64,000 bases of DNA from Bradyrhizobium sp. AZCC 2262 (GCF_036924535.1 NZ_JAZHRT010000001.1:3472001-3536000); one strand, 5' to 3'. Counted from the stretch's first letter, positions 1 through 9,257 are shown. The notes: generated by a model not told the origin, from the sequence alone. Translations and numbers: made by a program.

Positions 1-400
1 CCGCGGCGGGGGCTGGTGCTGGCTCCGGCAATGCCATCTCGTCGGTGAGTTCGAATACGTCGGGTTCGGGCTCGGGGGGCGCCGGCCTGATATCCGCCTC
101 GGGCGTCGCCGCATCGAGGCTCGCCAGCATGGAGTCGATGTCATCCTGGCTGTTGCTGGCGACCGGTTCGGGTGCAGGCGGCGGCGGTGGTGGCGGGGCC
201 GGCTTCGGCGCGGGAGCCGGCTTCGGCGCCGGGGCAATCGCCGACGGCGGGATATCCTTCATCACCGGCTTCACGGCTGCCGCAGGGCTCACCAGCTTCT
301 CGGCGGCAGCAGGCTTTGCCTCGTCGTCAGCAATGATGCGACGGATCGACGCCAGAATCTCCTCCATCGAGGGCTCTTGGACCTTTGCAGGTTGCGTCAT
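1..400 (-). CDS. popZ: PopZ/DUF2497 polar-organising protein, N-terminal part
   Basis: The reading frame starts at the ATG at 400-398 and runs off the left edge of the window, so only about 133 N-terminal residues are visible. Residues 11-28 (PSMEEILASIRRIIADDE) are the hallmark N-terminal helix of the PopZ/DUF2497 family. Next comes a long Pro/Ala-rich disordered linker (roughly residues 50-80, runs of PAPKPAP and PPPPPPP), then an acidic stretch. In Caulobacter PopZ forms a polar condensate that anchors ParB and the centromere; a similar scaffold role is likely here. The conserved C-terminal oligomerisation helices lie outside the window. tolC lies upstream on the same strand. Confidence 0.85.
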   Translation of the reverse strand, partial: MTQPAKVQEPSMEEILASIRRIIADDEAKPAAAEKLVSPAAAVKPVMKDIPPSAIAPAPKPAPAPKPAPPPPPPPAPEPVASNSQDDIDSMLASLDAATPEADIRPAPPEPEPDVFELTDEMALPEPAPAPAA

Positions 401-653
401 CTCCGACTCCACATCGAAACCATTTTACATCAAAGCCACGAAGGAATTGCCGGTTCCGGATATGCAGGCCGGGATTTTCATCGCACAAGCCCGACTTGTC
501 CCCAGATCAAGCCCGCCCGCCGCAACGCGCGCAGGTCCTACTCCCCTCAAAACGACCCCGACGCGCGTCCGTACGATGCAAAGACGCGGGCCACGAATCG
601 CTCAGCTCGCCCCAGAAACGGTACGTCATGGCCACAATTGATTGCAAGCAAAG

Positions 654-678
654 CGCCCGGCGCTTCGGGCGCCGGGCG
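654..678 (-). terminator. GC-rich hairpin after tolC
   Basis: GCCCGGCGC at 655-663 pairs with GCGCCGGGC at 669-677 around a five-base loop. It sits about 40 bases past the tolC stop in the direction of tolC transcription. The U tract is weak, so it is a probable rather than canonical terminator. The remaining bases between popZ (start 400) and tolC (stop 717) show nothing else. Confidence 0.55.
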
Positions 679-716
679 ACGATTTCATCCCGCCTGTGTG
701 GAAATCGACTCTGGTA

Positions 717-2123
717 TCAGCGGCCGTCGGGTGTGCGAACGCCGGCCCAGCTATCACGCACCTGATGATAGTGCACGCTCGGGTCGTAGACCGTGGTCGG
801 CAGGTTCATCACCTGCGGTGACAGCCGTCCGATCGTGTTCAGCACGGAGTATGACGCCACCACGCGATCATGCTGTGCGGTGACCAGCGCGACGCGCGCA
901 TTGACCAGCGCCTGCTGCGCGTTCAGCACGTCGAGCGTGGTGCGCTGTCCGGCCTTGGCTTCCTCGCGGACGCCGTTGAGCGCGATTTCCGACGCTGTCA
1001 CCTGCGATTGGGCTGAGGCGACCTGCGCCTTGCCGGCAACGAGCTGTCCCCATGCGGTAACAACGTTGGCGCGGGTCTGGTCGCGGGTCTGGTCGAGAAT
1101 GAGGCGCTGCTGCGCCACCGTTTCCTTGGACTGGCGGATCAGCGCATATTCGGCGCCGCCCTGATAGATCGGCACCGAAAGCTGCGTGACCGCGGACGCG
1201 CCGAACGAGCGGTATTGGATCAGGCTCTGCTCATAGGACTGCTGCACCGAGGCCTGAAGCGTGACGGTCGGCAACAGCGCGCCTTCGGCCACCTTGACCT
1301 GGAGATAGCTGACGTCGATGCCGAACATCGCCGCGGTGACGTTCGGATTTTGCGTCAAACCAAGTTCGACGGCGGCCGGCAGTGTCCCCGGCAGGAAGCG
1401 GTCGACCGGCGAGCCCGGCGCAAGCGCTTCCGGCTCGTTGCCGATGATGCGGCGGAAGTTCCCGCGCGTCGTCGTCAAATTGGCTTCCGCGGTCAAGAGC
1501 TGGGTCTTGCCGGCGGCAAGCTGCGCCTCCGACTGCGCAACGTCGGTGCGCGTGACTTCGCCGACATTGAAGCGGTCGCGCGTCTGTTTCAGCGTCTGCT
1601 CGAGCACGCGAACGTTGCTCTTCTGCACCTCGACGATCGCGGAATCGCGCAGATAGTCCATGTAGATCGTGGCGGCACTGAGCAGGACGGTCTGCTCGAG
1701 TGCCCGCAGGGCTTCGCGCGCGCCGGAGACCTGGCCCTCGGCCGCTCTGGTTCTGTTCGCGGTCTGCTGGCCGTTGAAAAGCGTCTGCGTGATGGTCGCG
1801 CCGACGCTGCGCGGCGGATTGGCGCCGTGAATAGGGGTTTTCACCAGGGTGTTGGCGTCGCCTCCCTGCGTGCTCAGCGTATCCGTATATTGGAAGCCCG
1901 CGCTCGCCGTGACCGCGACTTTCGGGCGGTAGCCCGACAGCGCTTGCGGCACGTTCTCGTCAGTAATACGCACCTGCGCGCGCTGCGAATTGAGCTGCGG
2001 ATTGTTCTGATAGGCGCGCACCAGCGCTGCCTCAATCGTGTCGGCCAAGACGGGCATAGGGCCCATGCACAATAATAGAAGGGCCGAAGCCGCGGCCCCG
2101 GCAAATACCTTCACCCCACGCAT
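717..2123 (-). CDS. tolC: TolC family outer-membrane efflux channel
   Basis: Outer-membrane trimeric channel that completes tripartite efflux and type I secretion systems. The protein (468 residues from the ATG at 2123) begins with a signal peptide (MRGVKVFAGAAASALLLL, then a VLA cleavage region). Two repeated long coiled-coil halves follow; ADTIEAALVRAYQNNPQLN is the typical first helix. A TTG 12 codons further upstream keeps the frame open, but the ATG places the signal peptide at the N terminus. The PIMT-family gene lies directly upstream on the same strand. Several RND pumps in this window (12.2-15.3 kb and 59.5-64 kb) have no outer-membrane partner beside them and could use this channel (inference). 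Confidence 0.9.
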   Translation of the reverse strand: MRGVKVFAGAAASALLLLCMGPMPVLADTIEAALVRAYQNNPQLNSQRAQVRITDENVPQALSGYRPKVAVTASAGFQYTDTLSTQGGDANTLVKTPIHGANPPRSVGATITQTLFNGQQTANRTRAAEGQVSGAREALRALEQTVLLSAATIYMDYLRDSAIVEVQKSNVRVLEQTLKQTRDRFNVGEVTRTDVAQSEAQLAAGKTQLLTAEANLTTTRGNFRRIIGNEPEALAPGSPVDRFLPGTLPAAVELGLTQNPNVTAAMFGIDVSYLQVKVAEGALLPTVTLQASVQQSYEQSLIQYRSFGASAVTQLSVPIYQGGAEYALIRQSKETVAQQRLILDQTRDQTRANVVTAWGQLVAGKAQVASAQSQVTASEIALNGVREEAKAGQRTTLDVLNAQQALVNARVALVTAQHDRVVASYSVLNTIGRLSPQVMNLPTTVYDPSVHYHQVRDSWAGVRTPDGR

Positions 2124-2368
2124 CCCAAGCAATCCAATCTCTTTGGTCGCCCGGCCCAATGATCATGGTTGCACATGATTATTAACCGAACGTCGCTTCA
2201 CTCGAAGTGAGTCCCGGCTCACCTTAGTCCGCACGTAGGCTGGACGGAACCACCCCGCAAGCAAACGCCGTCGAAACTCTTCACGTGGGGCAAACGGGCC
2301 ACACTTCTGATTTCGAAGAGGATTTAGCCGGGGACGGAGGGCGAATATTAGGCACGGAAACGGCGAAA

Positions 2369-3034
2369 CTAAAAAACGAAGGCCGGAACAAGTTCCATGC
2401 CCGGCAGCACCGGGGCAGCGGCATCGAACAGCGTCCGGTGACCGAAATCGCCGTGCGAAGCGGTCACGATGGTGGCCCGCGCCGGCCGTGATGTCGCAAA
2501 AACGCCCACCAATCGGCCGCCGTTGCGCAATTGACCGTAGAGCTGTTCCGGCACGATCTGGGTTGCGCCGTTCAGCACGATGACATCGTAAGGCGCGCCT
2601 GCCGCGTCGCCATCGGCCGGCGCCGCAGCGCGGACCGTGACATTTCCGCAGCCATTGCGGGCGAGAATCGCCTGCGCCTTCGCCGCCAGCGCCGAATCGC
2701 TCTCGGTTGCGGTCACCTGCGGAGCGAATTGGGCGATCACGGCGGCGGCGTATCCGGTGGCGCAGCCGACCACCAGGACGCGGTCGCTCTCCTTGATCTC
2801 AGCCGCCTGCAGCATCTTCGCCAGCACTGCCGGCTGGATCAGGAACCGCTTGGCCGCGCCGCCTTCGCTGACATCGAGATCGAGGTCCAGATAGGCCAGC
2901 GCCTGCTTGTTGTCGGGAACGAAGGCCTCGCGCGGCACCGCCAGCATGGCGTCGAGAATTCGGATATCGGTGACGTCGCTCGGACGCACCTGACCATCGA
3001 CCATCTTCTGGCGCGCGGTCGCAAAACCGGACAT
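2369..3034 (-). CDS. pcm: Protein-L-isoaspartate O-methyltransferase family protein
   Basis: 221-residue class I SAM-dependent methyltransferase of the PIMT family. The N terminus (ARQKMVDGQVRPSDVTD and PREAFVP) is typical of the alphaproteobacterial PIMT-like proteins encoded beside tolC. The SAM-binding loop is visible as VLVVGCATGYAAAVIA (about residues 86-101), followed by the acidic TESD strand end; the motif before the C-terminal half reads YDVIVLNGA. Classical PIMT repairs isoaspartyl residues. This subgroup is often annotated that way without direct proof, so the substrate is uncertain. It is about 245 bases upstream of tolC, on the same strand. Confidence 0.85.
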   Translation of the reverse strand: MSGFATARQKMVDGQVRPSDVTDIRILDAMLAVPREAFVPDNKQALAYLDLDLDVSEGGAAKRFLIQPAVLAKMLQAAEIKESDRVLVVGCATGYAAAVIAQFAPQVTATESDSALAAKAQAILARNGCGNVTVRAAAPADGDAAGAPYDVIVLNGATQIVPEQLYGQLRNGGRLVGVFATSRPARATIVTASHGDFGHRTLFDAAAPVLPGMELVPAFVF

Positions 3035-3182
3035 AGGCTAAGACCCTGAGAGCATGCGGCCGTGGCCGCAAGAGAACTGGAAGCGAGAGCTGAAACCGCG
3101 TCATCTTTGGTACAAGCGTCGGCAAAACGCAACATGCGGCCGCCGCCTTGCCGGGCCACCGCCGTGACGCGGGAAACGCCGC

Positions 3183-3362
3183 CTATTCGATCGCCACGGC
3201 GAGCCGGGCGATCAGCCGCGCGACTTCATCCAGGTGCTCGGTATCATGCGCTTCAATGGCTTGCGCGAGCCGAAGCAAGCATTCGTCGTCGCTCATTGCG
3301 GGAATGTCGCTTGGGACGATCGAAGGTACCGTGCGTATCAGGTCGGCCGTAATGGCTGGCAT
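3183..3362 (-). CDS. Small hypothetical acidic/helical protein
   Basis: 59-residue ORF beginning MPAITADLIRTVPS and containing an amphipathic C-terminal helix (LARLAQAIEAHD-like stretch ending LIARLAVAIE). The ATG at 3362 is chosen because a GGGAG Shine-Dalgarno lies about 8-10 bases upstream; an ATG nine codons earlier lacks one. No family recognised. It lies between the PIMT-like gene and tRNA-Asn and is on the core side of the island boundary. Confidence 0.5.
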   Translation of the reverse strand: MPAITADLIRTVPSIVPSDIPAMSDDECLLRLAQAIEAHDTEHLDEVARLIARLAVAIE

Positions 3363-3632
3363 CGAATCAGCTCCCTTGAAACCCGGCATGACCGAGCCTT
3401 TTGGGCGATTAAGTCGAATTGGCGGCCCGGTCGATCACACCTCTGTATGACGGAATTGCACGAGCCTGGTTCCAGCTACCGTTACCCAGGAGGACGAAAA
3501 CGACGACAAATCGTTGTCCCGCAGGGCTTTCCGGCCCGGCTTCAAGCCAGCGCACAGCCGGTGATTTGGTCCTTTGCAAGCCCGAAAGGCTTTGTTATAC
3601 GCTGCCCGCTCGCGAACCTTTGTTTCGCCTGT

Positions 3633-3707
3633 TCCTCGGTAGCTCAGCGGTAGAGCATTCGACTGTTAATCGAATGGTCGCTGGTTCGAATCCAGCCCGG
3701 GGAGCCA
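3633..3707 (+). tRNA. tRNA-Asn (anticodon GTT)
   Basis: A full cloverleaf can be drawn: acceptor TCCTCGG (3633-3639) pairs with CCGGGGA (3697-3703), the D arm is GCTC/GAGC, the anticodon loop CTGTTAA has GTT at 3665-3667, the T arm is GCTGG/CCAGC with TTCGAAT, and CCA is encoded at 3705-3707. Its 3' end is duplicated at 40155-40174, marking it as the integration site of the island. Confidence 0.96.
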
Positions 3708-3708
3708 A
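3689..3708 (+). repeat. attL: tRNA-Asn 3'-end core repeat
   Basis: The 20 bases AATCCAGCCCGGGGAGCCAA covering the T-arm, acceptor and CCA of tRNA-Asn recur exactly at 40155-40174 in the same orientation, and 17 of them recur at 41071-41087. This is what a tyrosine integrase leaves at the ends of an island inserted in a tRNA 3' end. Confidence 0.9.
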
Positions 3709-3839
3709 AAGCGCTTTCGCGCACCTCCGCGACCCTCCGCAATTCCCCACCAAAACGCAGATACCCTTGTGAATTCAGGGTTTTTACGTACAATTTCTTT
3801 CGCGGCCTTTCGCCGTGCACCGCCCATACCACCCCAACC

Positions 3840-3885
3840 TGTAGGTAACGGGTGTAGGCAACGCCAAAAGGCGGTGTAGGCAACG
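3840..3885 (+). repeat. Putative integrase arm-type sites, left end
   Basis: Three direct copies of TGTAGG(C/T)AACG lie at 3840-3850, 3853-3863 and 3875-3885, just before the integrase start. Similar copies occur just inside the right end (40077-40098). Their presence only near the two ends suggests they are the arm-type binding sites of the integrase. Confidence 0.65.
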
Positions 3886-3905
3886 ACCTAAAAGGAAACT
3901 CGCGA

Positions 3906-5231
3906 ATGCCCCTCACCGTCAAGGAATGCGACCACGCCAAGCCATCCGCCGGCCCTCGGAAGCTGTTCGATGGTGGCGGCCTCTATCTGCTGATTCGGCC
4001 CAATGGGACCAAGCTCTGGCAGTTGGCTTACCGCTTCGGCGGCAAACCCAGGACCGCGTCCTTTGGCGGATACCATCCCGACCCGAAGAAGGGCGTTACT
4101 CTCGCCGAGGCCCGCGACAAGCGCGATACAGCGCGCAAGCAGATTAAGGACGGTACCGATCCGGTCGAGGCACGTCGCGCGAAGGAGACCGTGACGTCCG
4201 GGACCAAACCCTTCAAGGAAGTCGCCGATGAATGGATCGCGCTGATCAATAAGAAGCCGCGCTCGGAAAAGACACAGGATCGCGATACCCGGATGGTCAA
4301 TAAGCTGGTCGCTGCTTTCGGGAACAAGGCCATCGCTGACGTCGAGCCCAGGGACGTGATCACCGTGCTGGACGCTTACGAAAGCAATGGCACCCACGAG
4401 ACCCGGCGAAGGGCGCAGGCTACGGCCTTGCGAATTATGGCCTACGCGCGCGGCAAGCAGTACGTACCGATCAATCCCCTGGTCGGCGTCGGCTTTAACG
4501 ATAGCTACACGACGCCGGAGCAGACGCCGCGCCCGGCATTGGTGGAAACCGAGCCCTTCACCGGGGTACTTCGCCATGTCTGGGGATACAACGGCCGGCA
4601 GGGCAATCTCGTCGGCATCGCGCTCAAGCTGCTGACACTGACCATGGTTCGGCCCGGCACGGTCTGCAATGCGGAGTGGAGCGAATTCGATCTCGACGGC
4701 GAGGTGCCGATGTGGACGATCCCGTTCACCAAATTGAAGCAGCGCAAATTCCGCGAGAAGATCAAGGAACTGCGCGGCAAGCCTCATTTTGTGCCGCTGT
4801 CGCGACAGGCGGTCGCCCTGTTGCGTGATCTGCAGGGGTTGACGGGCAACAGCCGTTTTCTCTTCCCCGGCGTGCGCCGGAAGAAGGCGGGGAAGAACGG
4901 CATTCCCGCGCCCGGCCCGCTCTCGACCAATGCATTGGAAATCGCACTCAATTCCATGGCCTACCAGGACATGCATTGCCCGCACGGCTTCCGATCAAGC
5001 GCCAGCACGTTGCTCAACGCCGAGCGCGTGACCGTCGAGGGTCATCAGGTGCCGCGCTTCTCAGAGGATGCGGTCGAGTATTGCCTGGAGCATGTCGACG
5101 CCTCACAGGCCGCGACCTACAACCGCAACCAGCTCCTGCCGGAGCGAACGCACATGCTCCAGCATTGGGCCGATATGTGCGATCAGATGCGCACCAGCAA
5201 CCAGCCGCCCAAGCTACGCATGGTCGCGTGA
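3906..5231 (+). CDS. int: Tyrosine-type site-specific integrase (P4-like)
   Basis: 441-residue integrase that would insert and excise the island at tRNA-Asn. Residues about 1-90 form the DUF4102 arm-binding domain (FDGGGLYLLIRPNGTKLW, FGGYHPD, TLAEARDKRD). A core-binding SAM-like domain follows, then the catalytic domain. The catalytic set is visible: Arg in LTMVRPGTVCNAEW, HxxR in HGFRSSAST, a late His in CLEHVDASQ and the nucleophile Tyr in AATYNR. It lies 198 bases from the tRNA end and reads away from it, the usual arrangement for tRNA islands. The length is normal and the frame intact, so the enzyme may be functional. Confidence 0.93.
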   Translation: MPLTVKECDHAKPSAGPRKLFDGGGLYLLIRPNGTKLWQLAYRFGGKPRTASFGGYHPDPKKGVTLAEARDKRDTARKQIKDGTDPVEARRAKETVTSGTKPFKEVADEWIALINKKPRSEKTQDRDTRMVNKLVAAFGNKAIADVEPRDVITVLDAYESNGTHETRRRAQATALRIMAYARGKQYVPINPLVGVGFNDSYTTPEQTPRPALVETEPFTGVLRHVWGYNGRQGNLVGIALKLLTLTMVRPGTVCNAEWSEFDLDGEVPMWTIPFTKLKQRKFREKIKELRGKPHFVPLSRQAVALLRDLQGLTGNSRFLFPGVRRKKAGKNGIPAPGPLSTNALEIALNSMAYQDMHCPHGFRSSASTLLNAERVTVEGHQVPRFSEDAVEYCLEHVDASQAATYNRNQLLPERTHMLQHWADMCDQMRTSNQPPKLRMVA

Positions 5232-5432
5232 CCCCGGACCCCTCGGCTCAATCTTCGGCAGGTTCTCATGATAGCGGTCAATTGAGTCGGCATCGATCAT
5301 GGTCCGGCCCTCCATCTTGAAGGCGTCGATCTTGCCGGCGGCAATCAGCTTGTATGCCGTGGTCGATTTGAAATGGCCCCGTGCAAGGGCTTCTTTGAAG
5401 GTGATCAGGTTACGCGGTTTTTTGTCGGTCAT
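5214..5432 (-). CDS. Small helix-turn-helix (excisionase/AlpA-like) protein
   Basis: 72-residue protein with a helix-turn-helix of the HTH_17/excisionase type: ITFKEALARGHFKSTTAYKL followed by IAAGKIDAFKMEGRTMI and a short wing. Such proteins act as recombination directionality factors or integrase regulators. It converges on the integrase gene and overlaps its 3' end by 18 bases, which supports a role in controlling excision (inference). Confidence 0.7.
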   Translation of the reverse strand: MTDKKPRNLITFKEALARGHFKSTTAYKLIAAGKIDAFKMEGRTMIDADSIDRYHENLPKIEPRGPGSRDHA

Positions 5433-5605
5433 CGTGTGTACTCGCTACTAAACACATCGGGCCGAATCTTATCGTGACCGTTCGCGTATGCGCGGGCGCA
5501 ATCCCAGGGAACACCTGCTCTATCCACCAAAACTTTCAGCGGCGCGACGTCGTGTTGGAAGCACGACGCCACGCCTGACCATCACAACCGAAAGGACCGG
5601 TTCCA

Positions 5606-5710
5606 ATGGCTGACACTACTTCTGCATCCATCGTCCCGCTGCATCAACCCCAACCGGCGCGCGCCAAGACTCCGGCCGAGTTACCTTTGTTGACCGGCGC
5701 GTCGATCTGA
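5606..5710 (+). pseudogene. N-terminal stub of an island gene, cut at a recombination junction
   Basis: A frame with a good Shine-Dalgarno (AAAGGA) and ATG at 5606 encodes about 26 plausible residues (MADTTSASIVPLHQPQ, then PARAKTPAE). It then runs antisense into the degP fragment and stops at 5710. The junction lies near 5680-5686, where the degP homology ends. The original full-length gene is not recognised. Confidence 0.4.
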
Positions 5711-6453
5711 ATGAAATCGTCATAGGGCCCGCTGCCGATGTCGCGACCGCTGGCCGACACGATGCCTGCCGTGACGGTGCCGCCGAGGCCGAACGGATTG
5801 CCGACCGCAAGCACCCAATCGCCGATCCTGGCCTTGCTTTCAGACAGCTTGGTGAACGGGAAGCCTGTGCCATCCTCGACCTTGATCAAGGCCAGATCGG
5901 TCCGCGAATCCGTTCCGATCACCTTCGCGGTGTAGTTTTTCCCTGCGTCGGTCGTGACTTCAACTTTTTCGGCGCCTTCAACGACGTGGTTGTTGGTCAC
6001 AGCATAACCATCGGACGAAATGAAGAAGCCTGAACCCTGGCCCATCATTCCTCGGTGCCGGCCATCGTGACCGGGCCTCTGCGGTATCCCATCGGGACCG
6101 CCGAACTGGCGAAAGAAGCGCTCCATCAGCGAACCGGATCCTTCGTCATCGCCTTCCTCGCCGGCTCCGGCTGCCTTCTTCATCGTGACCTTGACCGAGA
6201 TCACAGAAGGCTTCACCCGCTCCACCATGTCGGCGAAGCCCGCGCGCTGGGCGGTGCTGGAGACGGCTTGATTGACCTGAGCGTGCGCGGCGGCGCCAAA
6301 ACTATCGAAGGCGCCAGGTGCAGGGCTGAAACCGTAAACAGCTACACCGAGGCCGACAGACGCCATCAGTGCCAGCCTTCGCGCCGAAGTTAATGAAGGT
6401 CGCCGCACCCGATGGGATTGTGAGCTGACAGATTCAGAGGGACGGCTCGTCAT
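5644..6453 (-). pseudogene. degP: Truncated DegP/HtrA (Do-family) serine protease
   Basis: The start at 6453 (MTSRPSESVSSQ) has a GGAGGG Shine-Dalgarno. An N-terminal transmembrane/signal segment and the trypsin-like domain follow, with catalytic His in TNNHVVEG and Asp in DSRTDLALIK. The protein ends just after the catalytic serine motif: GNSGGP of the family is replaced by GNSAGVLARAGWG and a stop. The rest of the protease fold and both PDZ domains are gone, so an active protease is not expected. The breakpoint coincides with the start of an unrelated plus-strand fragment (5606-5710), so this is a rearrangement scar inside the island. Confidence 0.8.
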
Positions 6454-6808
6454 AAAAAACCCTCCATGAAATCGGCGCGCGGTTGCTCGCCCTTGTGAGG
6501 CAGAGATGCAGGCCGTCGCCTTACGGCGGGCTGGCCGTGGAACTAATGTTTCGAAAATGAATTGCATCATCGTAACGATGGGAAGCATGGCATCGCCACG
6601 AGATGCGTATGATCGACGCAGTGGGCAGAAGTTGCCGCCTGTCCCCGCAAGTCCTCGCCCCATGTGCCGCCAAGGCACGGGCTCGAGATCAGGGGCGAGT
6701 TCTGCTTGGTCGAGAATTACTTGACCGGCACCATGCACGGCGGGACGCTTCTGGTGCCGTACTTCGGAATGCGGTATACAACGGTCAGAGCGAGGATACC
6801 GGAAAGCC
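6454..6808 (+). other. Non-coding stretch upstream of degP fragment
   Basis: This 355-base divergent region separates the degP remnant from the secreted hypothetical gene at 6809. It must hold the promoters of both. No clear gene, repeat or terminator was seen; open frames through it have no family resemblance. Confidence 0.4.
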
Positions 6809-7363
6809 ATGAAAGTTGGATTGCTTGCGCTCGCTGCTGTTGCGCTTTATGCGCTTGCTGGCGCCTACGGGATTAGATCTGCGTTCGCGAACGACTTTTG
6901 CATCGAACTCACTGCCACTGAATTCAACCGCAGGGCCGAGCGACGGGGGGATGATAATGCCTGCGCCGGAAGTCATTCCTCAAATATGAGGGCCAAAGCA
7001 AGAGATCGGGCCAGAGACAATGCGGGTAATGCTATTGCATCGCAATGTTTACGCAACGTTACGCCAGGTATTGGGCAGCGGGCCTGCACGCGGGTCAATT
7101 TGGTTGCCAATACTTCCGCCAATAGCTCGTGGGCTGACGCTCCTCCAGCCCCGAAACCCAGCGCGGACAAAGTAAGATACATCGGTCATGGGATTGGCAG
7201 CGCCGCGGGTGTGAACCTCTGCGTCGTGGCGCATGATATCCGCCTCAGGACACACACCGTTGTGGACGGACACTGTCCTCGCGACAGCGGACTTTTGCCG
7301 CACAGAACTTTTGCAACGGCCCGCGCGTGGGCACGTTGTGCGGTTATATGCAGGTCGCCGTAG
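6809..7363 (+). CDS. Hypothetical exported protein
   Basis: 184-residue protein with a clear signal peptide (MKVGLLALAAVALYALAGAY). The mature part has several cysteines (NDFCIEL, DDNACAG, ASQCLRN, QRACTR, VNLCVVAHD, GHCPRD, CAVICRSP), so a disulphide-rich periplasmic or secreted protein is likely. The start is the ATG at 6809, about 10 bases after GAGGATACCGGAAAG. No family recognised. It is transcribed divergently from the degP fragment and convergently to the response regulator at 7556. Confidence 0.6.
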   Translation: MKVGLLALAAVALYALAGAYGIRSAFANDFCIELTATEFNRRAERRGDDNACAGSHSSNMRAKARDRARDNAGNAIASQCLRNVTPGIGQRACTRVNLVANTSANSSWADAPPAPKPSADKVRYIGHGIGSAAGVNLCVVAHDIRLRTHTVVDGHCPRDSGLLPHRTFATARAWARCAVICRSP

Positions 7364-7555
7364 CGCATCACCCCGGCGTGCTGGACCCGGCTGTTGACAA
7401 CGAAGACGCATCATACCCCTACGCAGTGCACCGATTTGCGCGGCTCGCATGCTCGCACAGGCGTAACGTTTCTGCAGCTGTCGGCGCTTCTCCACACGCG
7501 GAACGGCCTTCTTAACCGGAACAGCAGGTTCAACTGGCCAAAAGAAAACTTCGTT

Positions 7556-8191
7556 TCAAAGTCCGATCAATTTTGTGCGAATTGCATACCGGACCAACTC
7601 GGCGGTCGATGAAATATTGAGTTTACGCATTGCCGATGCGCGATGGGTCTCGACCGTCTTCACGCTGAGATTCAAGACCTCGGCCACGGACTTGTTGGTG
7701 TGCCCTTCCGCAATCAGTTGAACAACGCTCTGCTCTCGCGAAGATAGCAAGATCTCCGATTTATCCTTCTTATTTGTCTGATAGTCATGAAGCAACTTCT
7801 CCAACAAAACACTGGTGAAGTAAGGTCGATGCTCAAGTAGTGCTTCGATAGCCATAATAAGATGGCTCCTCGCATCTGATTTTAGTAGGACCCCCCGCAC
7901 ACCTGCCAGAAGGACTTCCGTCAGAATCTCCTCGCTTTCATGCATTGTGAGAATGAGAACTTCTGTCTGTAGATGATGCAATCTAATTCGACGGCTGACC
8001 TCCAACCCATTCATGACGGGCATTGAGTAATCGACGATTGCGACATCCGGTTTCATTTTCAAAGCTAACGCAACGGCCTCCCTGCCATCGATCGCTTCTC
8101 CGCCCACGGTCCAGTCGGCGCGAGTTTCGATGATCGCGCGAAGACCGGAGCGAACGACTTCATGGTCATCCGCAATCAGGATCTGCTTCAC
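7556..8191 (-). CDS. NarL/FixJ-family response regulator
   Basis: A receiver domain is followed by a LuxR-type DNA-binding domain. The receiver shows the acidic pocket (ILIADDHE), the phospho-acceptor Asp in AIVDYSMPVMNG, Thr in ILTMHESEE and Lys in VLLKSDARS. The C terminus has LSSREQSVVQLIAEGHTNKS and LSVKTVETHRASAMRKL, the recognition helix. I place the start at the GTG at 8191 (VKQILIADDHE) because AGGAA precedes it; another GTG nine codons earlier is possible. It is a close paralogue of the regulator at 8519-9148 and probably serves the kinase at 9258-10406. Confidence 0.9.
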   Translation of the reverse strand: MKQILIADDHEVVRSGLRAIIETRADWTVGGEAIDGREAVALALKMKPDVAIVDYSMPVMNGLEVSRRIRLHHLQTEVLILTMHESEEILTEVLLAGVRGVLLKSDARSHLIMAIEALLEHRPYFTSVLLEKLLHDYQTNKKDKSEILLSSREQSVVQLIAEGHTNKSVAEVLNLSVKTVETHRASAMRKLNISSTAELVRYAIRTKLIGL

Positions 8192-8518
8192 AGTGACGTT
8201 CCTGCCGGTTGGAACCACTGGCCAAGGCGATCGGCGCTAGCAATGCGACAGTAGGACTGACTCATCATACTGATCGGCTTGCCTGGCGTTAATCCCACAA
8301 AACCCTGAAACTCGGTGGATGAGTATTCGGATTTCTCGGTTGAACAATCTTCAACACCTTAGAGGCGCCGCCCTTCATCATCTGGTCGGCCAGCTCTCCC
8401 GGACTCCTCACAAGGGGCAGCGCCATCTCACCAGAATCCTATTTGTGTTTAGATCAAAGCGTTCGAATGCGCAGATTTTGGCACGAACTCGCTTTTCTTA
8501 GACGAACAAACCGAGTTC

Positions 8519-9148
8519 TCATGCCTCCACGAGCTTGCTGCGAACGGCGTATCGAACCAGGCCCGCCGTCGAATTTATGTTAAGCTTGCGCATAGCGGCC
8601 GCGCGATGCGTCTCCGTCGTCTTTATGCTGAGATTCAAGACCGCGCTCACGCCCTTATTGCTGTACCCTTCCGCAACCAATTTAACGATCGTCTTCTCCC
8701 GAGGGGAAAGCACCTGGTTCGGCTCGCCCTTTCCAGTCACCATCCCCTTCAGTTCGCTCGTGAAGGAACCCGCATAGAACGGCTTATGAGTTATCAATGA
8801 CTCGACGGCCGCCAAGAGCATCTTGTTCGCATCAGCCTTCAGCAAAAATGCGCGGGCACCTGCCTGAAACGCCTGCAACGCAAGCACCTCCGAGTCATGC
8901 ATTGTGAAAATGAGTATTTCCGTGATTTGCTGATGTTCCCTGATGCGCCGCGCAACTTCCACCCCAGTCATAAACGGCATCGCGTAGTCAACAATCGCAA
9001 CGTCAGGCCTTTTTTCCACAGCCCCAGCGACCGCCTCCTTGCCATCGCGCGCCTCCACAACGACCTCCCATCCGGCGCGCGCTTCCAACACGGCACGTAG
9101 TCCGGATCGCACCGTTTCATGATCGTCAGCTATAAGAATCCGTTTCAT
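8519..9148 (-). CDS. NarL/FixJ-family response regulator (paralogue)
   Basis: About 209 residues from the ATG at 9148 (MKRILIADDHETVRSGLRAV). The receiver contains phospho-acceptor Asp in AIVDYAMPFMTG and conserved Lys in FLLKADANK. The LuxR domain has LSPREKTIVKLVAEGYSNKG and LSIKTTETHRAAAMRKL. The upstream in-frame extension looks non-coding. It lies 109 bases downstream of the histidine-kinase gene on the same strand, so it is the more likely cognate partner. The second regulator follows after 327 bases, making a kinase-regulator-regulator row. Confidence 0.9.
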   Translation of the reverse strand: MKRILIADDHETVRSGLRAVLEARAGWEVVVEARDGKEAVAGAVEKRPDVAIVDYAMPFMTGVEVARRIREHQQITEILIFTMHDSEVLALQAFQAGARAFLLKADANKMLLAAVESLITHKPFYAGSFTSELKGMVTGKGEPNQVLSPREKTIVKLVAEGYSNKGVSAVLNLSIKTTETHRAAAMRKLNINSTAGLVRYAVRSKLVEA

Positions 9149-9257
9149 GGCGAAGAAAACTCCAATGCCGTCGCGTCCAGCATCGACATCCTGCCGTTTG
9201 CCTCCATACTTTCCTGGATTCTCTACATTCCTCCAACGTTTCGAGCGACTGGCGCTT

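Noticed and set aside
45..641. Long plus-strand frame with Gly/Ala-rich translation at the left edge
   Set aside because: It is the complement of the popZ Pro/Ala linker; the opposite strand has the family signature.
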